Part shown: positions 1-12,647 of the stretch, piece after piece
How the letters are laid out: every line of letters begins with the position of its first letter
Position numbering within the stretch: position 1 is the stretch's first letter
Assembly (NCBI GenBank): GCA_034670405.1
Contig: JAXDDX010000007.1
Span: 5,062,501 to 5,126,500 of the forward strand
Direction of reading: 5' to 3'
DNA: 64,000 nucleotides
Origin: Hoplostethus atlanticus
Lineage: Eukaryota; Chordata; Actinopteri; Trachichthyiformes; Trachichthyidae
Program-made: the position numbers and the translations under genes
Notes under the pieces: generated by a model
Told to the model about the DNA's origin: nothing
The model's input: the letters and a program-made list of their open reading frames with translations, nothing else
Databases searched by the model: none

Positions 1-1
1 G

Positions 2-1219
2 TCCTTCACAGCTGAGGCCGATGAAGCTATTGTTGAGCCCAGCCCTGACCCTGCAGCTGTGGCCCCATCCACTGACAGCTCTGTGGACAAAGCGAAGGAG
101 GACGTTGTTGAGCAGCCCCCTGCTAAACCTGTGGAGCAGAGCCCAGAAGAGAAAACTGATGATGAAGGCGCCGTCTCCAACGAGACCTCAGTGGAATCAC
201 TGAAAGAGCCAAATGTGAACAACAGCAACAACACATCAAAAGGTTGGTATGATGGTTTTAAGTTAGCTGATGGCCATTTAAACAATTCTGATAATTTGAG
301 AAGGCCATTGATGTATAAAAAGAACATTTTCCCATTATTGTGTCTAATCACATCTTCCTAAAAAGAGAGACCTGTTGGAAGACAAATGGTTATCACCACT
401 TCACATGTGATCTTAGATGTGAATGATTTCAGAAAACTACCCTGCATAGTCCCACACTGTCTACAGTACATGCTCATCCACTGACTGGATGTCTTTAGGG
501 TTGAGAGGTGACAGCAGTAGGCTGTGCTGCTACAGTGTCGTGTGTTGAACATACTGTAGCTCTCGATGGGGTTGATGTTGACAGAATAGTGAGAGAGTGG
601 CAGCTCCTTTTCTAATTCCAACATATTGCCAGCTCACATTTCCTGTAAGTAGGTGACAAAACTGAACAAACTCGACATGAATTCACTGTGTTGTGTTTTC
701 ACTCAATATATTGAACATATATTGAGTTTGAGCTCAATATATGCTTTGATAATTGATAAGATCGAGCCTGGATCTTTATTGTCCACAACCAAGAGATATT
801 CCTCTAACAACGTACTCAGAAATGCCTTGTCCCATGCAGAGGAAAGCATTTGTAGTCCTGCAGCTTCCATGTATATTGTAGTGTAAAGCTGACAGTGAGT
901 TCATGATTCACAATAAAAGGGTTTATAGCTAATGTATCAGTATTCATGTTAGATAAATGTAACTGAAAATGATTTATTATTCTTTACCCTCATCCATCTC
1001 TCTCTTTCTCCTCGACACTTTTCCGTCCCCCTGTGGCCCTCGGGCATGTGCAGGGAGGACACGTCAAGAATCGTCAGTGGATGCAAGTGGTTCTTGAGTT
1101 TACATCGTGATTCATATCTACACATCACCCATCCATTAACCCTTGTGTTGTCCGTCTTTTGATCAGATTGGAAGCCAGACAACATCTTCTCTGAAGTTCC
1201 CCTCGACAGCCCAGTGTGA
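2..1219 (+). CDS. 3' end of an unidentified acidic Pro/Glu-rich protein gene (partial)
   Basis: I do not recognise this gene. The window opens inside an exon that is open in one frame from position 2. It encodes about 80 residues rich in Glu, Asp, Pro, Ser and Val, including runs such as EQPPAKPVEQSPEEKTDDEG, which suggests a disordered acidic region. The exon appears to end at 242, before a GT at 243, with one base left over. A fitting acceptor (TTTTGATCAG) ends at 1166. The exon starting at 1167 continues the frame as DWKPDNIFSEVPLDSPV and stops at TGA 1217-1219. The last residues, DSPV, resemble a class I PDZ ligand, but a four-residue match is weak. I see no AATAAA just downstream. The start and all upstream exons lie outside the window. 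The junction is inferred from splice consensus only, so the final 17 residues are less certain than the first exon. The gene runs in the same direction as frem3. Confidence 0.45.
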
Positions 1220-1561
1220 GACATTACATCCTCGCTCTCCCACTGCTGTGCCTCAGGAGCATGGTAAGCCCACTTCCCTGCTGCAGCTGCTGGACCACTT
1301 ACCCAGCTCAGGTGTTAGTAAAGAGAGAGCCCCCCCGCAGGTCAACAAGCCATAAAGGATCGCTGGGAGTGCCGTGTTACAGTCCCTAATCCTGAATTAA
1401 CATAGTATAAATAGAGGAGTCATACAGTTCAGGCCAAGATTATGCAGATAATGTACAATATCTTCTGAAATAATTGGAAATTGAAACCACTTTCGGTCTT
1501 CACACATTCATCTATCAATTTACAACAGCACATGATCAAACTATAAGAATTAAAAATCTTT

Positions 1562-2781
1562 TATGGTTTCACAATTGAAAAGATGCCATGATTATTGGTA
1601 CCCTTGAGATCAACTCAAATACATTTTGTTGGAGGCAATAGATTCTCATTGCACCTGCAACTCATAACAGGTTGCAGGTGCCCACATGGTATAAATTAAC
1701 CAATTATCAATTTTAAAGTGATAAAACTGTTCTGTTCTGCTTCCCTGGTCATCTGTTAAAATGGTGAAGAGAAAAGAGCTGTCTGAGGAAGTCAGGAAAA
1801 CTATTATCACCAAACAGAAGCATCCACAAGGCTATAAGGCATCTCTAGAGACCTTGGTATTCCTGTTTCCACAGTTCACAATGTTATTAAGAAGTTTAAG
1901 AAGCTGCTTACGGAATTGTTAAGAATCTCCCAGGACGTGGTGGTGAGGGGAAAATTGAGCTCAGATGTCGTTGAAGGTTGATGCGAGCCATTGAAAAAAC
2001 ACAAGACCTAGAGAGGTCTGTGTTAATGGTTTCACCCGTACCATACACCAGACTCTGAACCAAGAAGGTCATTACAGTCGGAGGCCAGGGAAGACCCCAC
2101 TGCTGAAAGAGAAACACAAGAAGGCCTGATTGATCTTTGGCAAGACCCACCTGGACAAACCTAAATCCTTCTGGGGAAATGTTCTGTGGATCGATGAAAC
2201 CAAATTAGAGCTCTTTGGCAATGCAGATCAGCTCTTTGTACTGGCCGTCTTAAGGGCATCGTGAAATCAGAAGATTACCAAGGCTTTTTGGAGAAATGTG
2301 CTACCCAGTGTCAGAAAACTGGGTGTCAATCGAAGGCCATGGGTCCTCCAGCAGGACAATGACCCAAAACACACATCCAAAAGCACCCAGGAATGGTTCA
2401 AAAGAAAACGTTGGACTGTCCAGGAGTGGCCCGCGACCTGAAATGTGCAGTTGGTCAAAGGGATCCGTCAAACATTGAAGAACTGGAGCGGGTTGCAGTT
2501 GAAGAGTGGGAGAAACTGCCAGCAGAAAGGAGCAGGAAACATATTGATGGTTGCAAGAAATGTTTGGAAGCAGTCGTTATTGCCAAAGGCTGTGCAGCAA
2601 AGTATTAGAAAAGGAGGACAATAATCATGGCCATAGCCACTTTTTTTTATAGTTGTATTGTTATTGTTTGATCATGTGCTGATAAATAAAACAGATGAGC
2701 GCGTGACGAAGTTATTCCAATTCCAATTATTGTACATCTGCATGAAATGCAAGGGTGCCAATAATCCTGGCCAGAACCGTA
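1562..2781 (+). mobile_element. Decayed Tc1/mariner-type DNA transposon
   Basis: The ends carry matching inverted repeats. GATTATTGGTACCCTT at about 1590-1605 mirrors AAGGGTGCCAATAATC at 2751-2766, with one mismatch in these 16 positions, and looser similarity extends outward on both sides. A broken Tc1-family transposase frame lies between them on the + strand. Full Tc1 elements of fish are about 1.6 kb and this one is about 1.2 kb. The missing part corresponds to the transposase segment between the first and second catalytic Asp regions. The outer limits are approximate because the terminal TA duplications could not be fixed by eye. It lies between the unidentified left-edge gene and frem3 and is probably immobile. 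Confidence 0.85.
1761..2608 (+). pseudogene. Tc1 transposase pseudogene
   Basis: The reading starts at ATG 1761 with MVKRKELSEEVRKTIITKQK, the usual N-terminal helix-turn-helix region of Tc1 transposases. The frame is then broken by several stops and frameshifts. Recognisable DDE-domain pieces follow. LWIDETKLELFG (about 2188-2220) carries the first Asp, and QQDNDPKHTS (about 2352-2382) carries the second. The stretch WFKRKRWTVQEWPA leads towards the usual third acidic residue. The segment normally found between the first two Asp motifs is largely deleted, around 2235-2290. No intact protein can be made from it. Confidence 0.85.
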
Positions 2782-5700
2782 ACCAACAGAAATGTGCTCG
2801 TCCCTGGTTCCCCAACTTGTAAATCACTTTCTTAAGTTTAAAATCCAATGGTTTATAAGAGCCTACTGTAGAAGCTCCATGATGTTTGTGCATTTCAGTG
2901 CAACTAAAATTGAGCCTTTTTGCTGGTTACAAGGGAAAGTATCAGAGCGTATATCATTCCTTTTAATTGCATGCAGGTGGAGTAATCACAGAGTAAGTGT
3001 ATTAAGTTACTGTAGGTCTATGTGCTCTGTATGACTTTGGAATAAGCAGTATCAGGATGCTCATCTGTTGTAAGTGGCTCAAATGTACCGGTGGAAGAAA
3101 ATACCATCTAAAACACAAACCATCTATTATACATTAAAATTAATAATACTTGCATAACCTCTTTTTGTTTCTTCCAATTTCTGTATCAGTGCTAGGACTG
3201 AAAGCTAGGCCTCGTTCTTTCATATGTATGCTTCTGCCTGCTCTATCCTTTATTGGTAGATGGGATTCTTCAGACATGAGTGGTAGCTTGGACCCTCTCA
3301 GTCTAATCATCATGTGCTTCAGGATGTATAGCCCACATCTGCACCTGTGCTCGCTTTCTGCTCAGAAGCTTGCCGCGCTGCAGCCAGGGCCAGGGCCTGA
3401 GGCTGGAGGAATTCACACTGCTCTTAACAGCTGATGATAAGCCCAGATCTGAGGCCCTAACTGCTCACATGCGGTGTGTTAGCAGTCACGGATCATGTCC
3501 CTTTTCACAAAAAAATCCACCTTCAGAAATCTCTGGCATCTCCATCTCACCACAGGCTGTCAGTTCTCACAGTTTGACGAGGGTCTCTTTTAAGTAACCC
3601 TTTGCATTTTGTGTATAGTATTGGTCTGTTTGAACTGTCTGTGAACAATCCACAGCATCCTTGGCAGTAGAACAGCAGGAGGTGCTGTAAACAGATATAG
3701 CATATTGATGATAATTTAGCAGTTATAATTTATTGGATAATTGATATTAATTTGTTGGCCACCAAAAACACCTTGTAAACCCTGTATTTACAGGGTTAGT
3801 GAGTATTCTGTTACAGAGGAAAACAGTCTTGCAGTATTCCTACTATTCACATGGAATAACATCTAATCATCTAATGATGAACAATTGAATTATGTGACAG
3901 AAATGTCATTACACACACATAATGCAAAAGTGTGACCTAGAGTCTCAGTCCCTCTTTGAGTCCCTAACATTACTATTATCTTCATATTGCCTCTTCACAT
4001 TAGCAAATCACAGAGCCCATGAAGTTCTGATGGACCCCCAGTTGTATTTCAATTTCCTACAGGGTCTGCACCAGGCGGGAGATCACAGAGACCACTGCAG
4101 TTAAAATGATCTGAATGAATAAGCTGAGCCCTAAACGATCGGCCCTTATCCCAAGCTCCTGCTCTTAGCCCGTGGGTCAGGTTGGAGGGATAGGGATTAG
4201 TCAGCAAGTCCCTGGTGCCGTCCTTGCAGGAGGAATAGTCAGACTTTCCCCTTCCCTCTCCAGGATTCATTGTTTGAGGGATTAGCTTTGTGGTGGTTTG
4301 GAGGATCAAGAGAGCTGTAGTAGCTTTGAACACATAGCTAATGGACATTGTGTCTAACAGTGTGGTAGGCAGGAAGATACTGGAGAACCTCCTGTGGGCT
4401 TCAGCTTGGTTTGTTTGCAGTAATCACAATAGCAGTCCTTAAAGTCCTTGGTCACCTACTGTCTCTGGCTGTGAGGTCAGCACAGGACAACAGTAGACAC
4501 ATTTAACTCAGCACATGACATAATATGAATTATTGTTAGTATTAGCTAACTAAAGATAGATATTTGATCATATAATCGGTTGTATTTTTAAATATTGATC
4601 AGCGGATAGATTATAGTGTTGAATGAAATGGAATGAAACCCTCTGCATCACTAAACGTATAACCTATGAATTAGACAGTTGAGAACCGATAGCAGCACCG
4701 TCTCTCCAGGAGCTTATCATTGTTTCAGTTCCAACCAATCACGAACCGTTGTTGACACCCAGCCCTAAATATGTCACAACCCACAGTCACCATGGAAGCA
4801 TTTCATGAGATTTATTCAATAGCTTGATGAGTCATAGAAAAGAAATATGTGATGATATAAAATGAGACATATATATCATGGTAAAAAAGTGGTGAAAGTA
4901 AATACTTGTGTAAATACCTTTGTTACAGTGATTTGTGGTCTCTCGTGCGTGTCACCATGTAACATTATAGTCAGCCAGTCAACCTTCCTGGAGATTATGG
5001 TTTATAATTTCTCAAATAATACTAGAGTGTTTATGGTTGTGCAAACCCTCATGGCAAGCTGTCAAACATGCTTGGGGATTATTGATATGCTTTTGAATTC
5101 TTTGCCTGTAGTGTAATTTTGAATGGCATCATTATGTTTATCATTGCATTATTTATATCACAGTGTGTATTCTAATTTAGAGTCAAACTTTTCCACACAA
5201 ATGTCTTTGCTAACTAGTATTTGAAATAATAGTGAAGATACACAATACATTTTACTGGCGCCTCTTTGGAAACACCGTCAAGGACCTCTAGGGGTCTAAT
5301 GCCCTCACTTTAAGAGCCAATGTTCTAGATATACTGCTACTACTATATAAGGGATTTTCAAATTCTATGTTAAAGAATAACCTTCATTTAAAGACAGCTA
5401 AATCCTATCCATAGTAGATAAACTGTTCTGTGGCTCACATTACTATGAGCCTGTCCTCCGCAAAACACAATGAACACCCGGTGTAAAACAGTGAATGATG
5501 CAATTTTAGTGAAAAAAAAAAAAGAAAAAGTGAACCATTCACTCATTCCCACCTGGTTTAGGTAGTGATGAGCAAGCTGGAAACTGAAGTTAAAAGGCCC
5601 CTCGCCATTCTACGGTGGTGGATAATGGATATGAGCTGACAGGCCATAAACCAGCATAATTAGACCTGGGACTTCACTGTGTTATTTTCCAGTCAGGGCT

Positions 5701-8700
5701 AGGCTTTCATGTTTGATGGCCGATGTCGGAGGAAACCGTCTTTAGCGCCTGGGATAAATATTTAACAGTGAGCAGGCAAGTGAAAGAGAGTGAGAGACAG
5801 AGATTTAAAAAATATGAGACTCAAAGCTAGTAGTTAGCCAGCTTGTTTCATTTGTCAAGGCTCTCATTGGAAGCGGCTGCTAGACGTTCAGAGACAGGTC
5901 ATGGAGGCGAGGAGGGTGAAGGCTCTGAGGCTGACACAGGTATCTCAGGAGCCTTTGTATGTCAGCTTTGGAACATAACCAGTCCTCATACTGTACATAG
6001 CTCAAGACTTACCCCGCCTTTAAAAATAAAACAATCACCAGCCAACCAATAAACAAACATCTTGAAAGAATTGAATTGGTGGAGGGTGTAAAATAGCTTT
6101 TTAGTTATTTGACACATTTTGCCCACAGCCCAGTAATAACTGGGAGCTCATTGGAGGCGTAAACACATTAGCAGATTTATGGCAGGATGACAATGGTGCA
6201 TGTGGTGAATGCAGGATCCTTATCTCAGTAATAACAGTGAGCCGAAGCTTCCTGCTTGCGAGGTTTGATGTGGCTCAGACTGGCAGATCAGCCATTACAC
6301 CTGGGCAGCTTTACAGGAGGGAGGGACTGACGGAAAAAGCCGGAAAAGCAGACTGACACTCCCTTCACACACCTAGAGAGGAAACAGCTGGAGGGTCTGC
6401 TGCTGCCTCTGTAAAGCTTTGACTGAATCCTGAAACCTGAAATTTGCGATTGAACTGGTATGGATAGTCATTGGATCATCAAAAGGCTCGGGTCTGCAGT
6501 ATATGGATACATTCTGTGAAATGTTTTGAGTTGTGAGCATATAACCGTATACAGTAACAGTATAACAGTATATGATCACCAAGCAATGGTTACATTGTAG
6601 CCTGAAGTGAAGTTAATTGGCAGCACTGCATCAGATTGGAGAACCATTTAGGATGAACTTGGCCTAGACAATAAAGATTATAAACAATGGTCCAATACAT
6701 TATTTAGAGTTTTAGAGTTTAAGTTAGAGCTTTCACTGGAAATACACTGATAACTTTACCAATGTTTTCCTCTGCAGTGACAGTACATACTGTAAGGAAT
6801 AGTATTGCACACTAACAGCATTTTGTTAGAAATTTGATGATTATATAATGTAAACGTTGAAAGCACTTGAACCTCTGGGTGTGTTTGGATAGCATGATGT
6901 CATGGCTGGATTGAACGGACTCCGCAACAGTGAGTCAGTCTTGCAGTGGCACTCAGCATTAGGAGAAACGCCTGGGATTGGTCACAGCGTGGATGTTGTT
7001 TTGACAAGACAAATCTTCCTCCTAAATATAGACTAATGACCTACTACATTGTTACGGCACACAGCCTCAAAATCATCTCACTCGGTTGAGAAGCGATACC
7101 AAATGAGACCCAGATGAGATTTTATATACACATGGACCATTCAATAATTGGATAATTATTAGTTTCAACTATCTAGGATAAACACTACCACTCAGGAGCT
7201 TCTTTCTCCTCGGTGTTTTGGGAGATACAGTGAGTGGAGGCACCATAGAAAACATGGTGTACATCTCATACACACCTTCACACTGGCACACAAAACACAC
7301 AAACATGACATGCACACACATGCACCCCCACACATTTGATCTCTGGTTGTTTATCTCCCTTTAAAACTCCTGCACCTCATTCTCACACCCTATTTTTTGT
7401 CTCGTTAACCTACAAAGCATTGTAACATGATACGCCTGGGTTGGGCGAATGGTATCAGTGCAGAGTATATTCACCTCTGGTTGGGAGGCAGAGAAACTCT
7501 TTTCTACAACCAGCGTACGACTATCTTTGTCTGGCGTTTAATAAAAGGCCTTTCCTCAATGATCAAAGACATTTTTATTGAAATGTCTAAACATTTATGG
7601 CCACAAGGCTGAATTTACACATGGGTCACTCAACGCTGTTAATTCCACTTTAGCTGATTTAATTATCTCTTATCCATATAAGCCATAGTGGCAGGATTTC
7701 AAACTTGTAGTGGTATTTACCAACAAAAACTACATATCTACAAATCTATAAAATATCTATCTATATCGATATTCCTCCTTGGGAACAAAAATTGCTGTGG
7801 AAACTGTGGCACTTCCTGTGGCAGAGGTTAAAGCAACAAACGGGTTCAATTACGCTTGTTAAAACTCCAATAAAGTTAAAAAAACAATCATATAAGTGAC
7901 AGTTGTATGGAACAAATTTCTAAAGAGAGAGACTTACATGTGAATAACCGCTGGTCTGTGGAATTTGTTCTTTGACTTCTCAGGATGCCATTATTTTTAA
8001 CACAGTGTCAACATGTTTAAAAGGTTATGTAGCGAACAAAACGGGGCAAGGCGACAACTTGATTGCTTTCCAAACAATTTAGGTGAGGTTGGTTTGAAAA
8101 ACGGAGCCCCTATTATCAGGTCACGGTTTGCTTCCGTAAAAGAAGCGGAGACATCGACAAACGAGGTCAACTCCAAGACAGCGTGGATGGTCTTTGAGCT
8201 AAAACAAATGCTGGACTATCAGTATCACATCGTGTGCAGTAGATAGATGGATGTGCTGATGAATTTGACATAGCGCTGTGTGATGGAAAAACCCTCACAC
8301 CACTCCACTTTGGGCAATGTTTCACATAACTTAGCGGAAACCATCCTCTGTCAGAATATTATATGTTCACCTCAAGTGTTGCTTTCATGTGTTATGCCGA
8401 CCGTCCCAAAACCATTCTCCCTGCTTGGGCTCCGTGACCTGCGGAGGCTCCTGGGTTGAAGCCCTTTCCAAAGGCTATAGGTCAGACAATCCTAATTAAA
8501 GGGTACACACTGACTGCTAAGAGAATGATGTGGCACCAATGTCAGAGTCAACTTACTCACATTCTTTACTTGTCATTGAGCAAGTCTCTGCAGAAGTGGC
8601 TGTGTAATGGCCGCTGTGAGGCGTGCAGTGTGTTACATTTCAACAGGAAAGGCTGAAACCGCACGCAATTCACACGGAACCTGAAACAGCAACATTTGCT

Positions 8701-11700
8701 AGCAACTTAAATTCAGAAGGAGATGATAAAAAGCATAGCAGTGTTCTGGCTGTGCCCAAGAAAGGCAGAAAACTCTCTCTCTCACACACACACACATACA
8801 CACACAAAGAGTTTTAATTGTTTTATGTTCAGTAAACCAAGTAGTCATTTTCTTATCCTGCCTGAGGAAAACACATCTAAAAGATTTCAAGGAGAGTAAG
8901 TCCTTGCCTTACTATCTTTTTACGTTTAAAAGCAGAAAGGAAGCGGCCTCTTAAAAGACTTTTTACTTCTACTTCCCTCCATCTTTGCTCTTTGAGAGAT
9001 GTCTGAGTATGCTACCCTCTGACCTTAAGTGTTTATGCTTTAGACATTTTACAAGAGGGTCACATTTTCTACGTTCTTGCCTTGTACTTCGGTCCATGCT
9101 CTGGCAGCTACCAACCCCGTGCCCCAGGAGGCATTTATAGGGTAACATTTAGGCAGTGCACTTGGTTAAATTTAGGAAGTACAGTAAATTAGTCTCTCAA
9201 CAAAAGTTTTATGCCCCAGTTTTAGTTGTGGTTGGCCACATCCCCTGACATTTTGTGATCTGTAGACTGACACCACAGTGTTACTAATGCTTTGCCCTAT
9301 TTTTGCACCTCAACTCCGTAAAGCGGAAATGACTGGGGCGTGGTTTGACAGCCGTTTCTCCATGACGGATAAGTTGTACTTCAATGTTTGACTGTGCAGT
9401 TCAGGTGGAACTAATAGTTAGACATACTGTAGTTTGATAAGTAATTTGTTATGAGTCAACTTGTGGAAAGAACGCTTAAGCTTTGTTATTGTAGCAGATT
9501 CCCCTGAGGCAGGATTAGCTCCATAAATGCTTAGGATTGTCCCCAAACATTGGATTAGAGCACTGAGAGAGCCTCTCATGTCCTGTCGTGACTTCTCCCC
9601 AAAATGTGTGTGGTACGTGACAGGGACATTCATTCACAAATTTGTGTGTAAAATACGTCAGGTTGTAAGTTTGTATGTATTAACGGAATTTGAAAGTGGT
9701 CACTGAAATTTGAAAATTTGAAAAGCAGCTACACCTCTGTGAAATAGTGGAAAAAATATTCCTTTGAGCACAACTATCTTTGAAAAGGATTTTACAGCAT
9801 AAAGAGGTGATTGTTGCCAAAATCCCATGGGGCTCACTATTAATAACAGGTAATTCCAACAGCATACAAAGCCCCACAAAGTATAGACTTCCTTTCCTCT
9901 CCTGTTGTCCTGTCCAGGCCGGTCCTTTTAAACATTCCTGGCCTGGCTTTGTGGGGTTGGCAGGGCTAGTGTGATCAGGAGGCCTGGTGACAGATGGACA
10001 TTCACCTGCTGGTATCGCCTCCGGCATCAGCTCCACATTCCTCAGTCAGTGTCAAACTGTCAGAGTCACTCCAGAGGTTTATTACATCTCTCTCTCTCAC
10101 CGCTCACACACCGTTTAAAGTGAACGGCTCGCCAGGTGGAACCGCAGTTGACGTTGAATGGAAGTCCGTAGAATGTTAAACCTATGATGTGTGACTTCAG
10201 TCTGCTACGATATTTGTCGTTGAAACATGCCTGTGGAAACAACGTTTGTAAGAAATCGGAGCTTGAGGTATGATCGGTTCCGCGGCATATCGCACCACGA
10301 AGCTCATCAGCTGAAAAGAAAAGAGCACATTTATGTACTCTTCTTAGATGTTTGATATTGAAATATGCCAGTGGATTCTTTTACGTTGGAATTCATATTA
10401 TTTACAGCTGAGCCATAAATCTGCATTGTAGTGTGCGCTACTTACCCTTTGAGTCAGTCCATCAAGTCTGATGCAGTTTACCGTTCCAGTTGTTTCACCG
10501 TCTGTCTTTGTGCACGCCCCCATGACATGTCAATTGCAACCAAAAGACATTTATTAAGTTGTCAGTGACACATTATGTTATTTCATGAGCCAGTCAGTGT
10601 TTTAATTCCAATTTGTAATGTTTAGCGGTTGGCTTCAACAGTGATATAGCCTATTATTGTATCAATGACAATATAAAATGATGCCAGGTTTGGATAACAA
10701 TGATGTCAAACCTTATCGGGAGGTAGAGGTGCAATGATCAGTCGAATTTTCTTTGTGCCAAGTTTCCTTTTACTCTGCTTAAAGGGCAAATGGCAGTGTG
10801 GTGATAGTGCTTGTTTGTTTTGGACACAAAAAGCAGAAAAAAGGGGATTTCCAATAGCGTAAAACATAAACTTTAAAAATGTTTTTCACTGCACAAACAA
10901 TGCAATTCAATCTTGCCAGTGGAGAAAAGCCCAGTCAACAAAAGCTCTATATTTTTTTTTACCGTGGTTTCATTTGTTGCTTTTCTATTTGGGGGCAAGA
11001 CTGAGAACGATGAACATCCCTGCATGGGATTCAGTTCAGCATTTTCTTCCGAGCCACTAAATCCCCTGTGGAATGCCCAGTCTTTCAGCAGCCAGGTTTC
11101 ACTATAGTAGCTAACTGGTCTCCACAGATCCTTATCTATCCCTATGGCTCAACTCAGCATAGCCCTAGACTAAGATGTATGTGAGGCCTTACCTGCAACT
11201 TGAGACTATTCTCAGTAGTCACATTACCGGTCCCAAACCAAACTCCTTTTATTGGATGCAGTTGAGATTAACTTGGGTCAAATTTGAGATTGCAATGGGT
11301 ATGCATAGGGGGTAAAGAGAACAAAACACCCTTTTTGAAACATATGGCTTTGAATGATTGTCGAAGTGCAATACATCTGTTGGCCCTAAAACCTGTTGAA
11401 TGCATCAGCAGTTCTCTTCAAATCATGATAGTAAGGAGAGCCTCAAAATGATTAGATATGTCTATTTGGACGACTGCACTTTTAACAGGTTATACTGTAC
11501 GGTCTGCACATGCAACATAAATAAAGCTCGCTTATGTATATATGTCCATCCAAATTCATCTCCTAGCAATGACTCTGAGATTAACCTTCCCAACTCCACT
11601 GTCACATCACCCTAAGGGGCATACGCTGGCTTGGAGGAGCTTAATGGTTAAACATAAATTAAATGAATAGATGTGGAGCAGGACTGTGTCAGGTATTCCC

Positions 11701-11940
11701 TCAAACAGATGTTTCTCCATAGAGGTCAAAGGTCAGGGCAAAGGCAACATAAACTTGGCCAAAGCAGACGTTACCAAGTGGGAAAGCAGGTCGTCATTGC
11801 AGGACACGCGACTGGTGGACAGCATAGCTTGTATCCAGGGAACCAGCAGATGAAACATGTAGACAACACTCTTAATTCAATGACACCCAGTTAGTAAAAA
11901 AATAACTAAGATCAGCACAGTGTTTACATGTGCAGCAGAA
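2782..11940. other. Gene-poor intergenic DNA
   Basis: No convincing exon, RNA gene or complete mobile element was found here on either strand. The open frames present are short, lack splice partners and resemble no family I know. The content is AT-rich single-copy-like sequence with small CA-rich patches (7262-7335 and 8773-8806). Distant regulatory elements of the flanking genes could lie here but cannot be identified from one sequence. Confidence 0.6.
8773..8806. repeat. Compound (CT)n(CA)n microsatellite
   Basis: A short CT run passes directly into a CA run with one TA interruption. It lies in intergenic DNA. Confidence 0.9.
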
Positions 11941-11944
11941 TTCA

Positions 11945-12045
11945 TTCATTCTTTCTTCATTTTTTTGCTTTCTTATTCCTATTCAGGGTCACAGGGTGCT
12001 GGAGCATATCCCAGCATGCATTGGGCTTAAGGCAGGGAAATCATG
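11945..12045. repeat. Fragment of a short interspersed repeat
   Basis: CATTCATT-rich sequence is followed by TTCAGGGTCACAGGGTGCTG, then GGAGCATATCCCAGCATGCA and TTGGGCTTAAGGCAGGG. This order (CATTC repeats, GGGTCAC, GCTGGAG, TATCCCAGC, GGCAGGG) is familiar from a repeat dispersed in many fish genomes. The family name cannot be assigned without a repeat library. Confidence 0.55.
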
Positions 12046-12593
12046 GGACGGCAATGCAATTTATTATAATTAATAACATGATGATCATTTTTTTCCATCT
12101 GTGCATTATTTTCTCTTTCAGATGAAGAAACACCTCCTGAACTCACGTGGGCGTGGTGGAAAAGCACAGCTCTCTGTTCATACTATTTGGAAAACTTGGT
12201 GGTTGTTGCCTCCTTGTTTGAAGACAACTTGTTGCAGTGACACAGCAGCTTTTAAAACAGTTAAACAGCTCAGCTTTTTACTGATTTGTATTAGTGCAGA
12301 ATTTATTAAGTGAACAACTATTTACTAGAAGTGTATTTAATTCAATCATGATTTACTAGATTATGTGTTTCTTTTAGTGTCTACAATATGTTATAGGTAA
12401 GAATTTGTAAAAAAATAAACATATGAACTAGGAAAGATAGTTTTGTCACACTTGCTTTGCTCTTCTTGTTTCAATTTTGGATGCAACTTTAGATTTGAAT
12501 ATACTGTATTTAACTTTTTCCTAGTTTTTCACATTCGCTTTCATGACAAATGATCAGCTATCCATTAATGTGTTAAAATGTTGAAAAATGATA

Positions 12594-12647
12594 AATATAT
12601 ATATATATATATTTATATATATCACAGTAATTTGTGTGTGTGTGTGT
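12594..12647. repeat. (TA)n and (TG)n microsatellites
   Basis: Alternating TA occupies about 12595-12622, and a (TG)n run follows at 12633-12647. Confidence 0.9.

Noticed and set aside
1143-1355. 70-codon open frame overlapping the proposed last exon of the left-edge gene
   Set aside because: The exon continues the upstream frame in a different register from the 1167 acceptor, and this frame is not needed. It remains a fallback if splicing differs.
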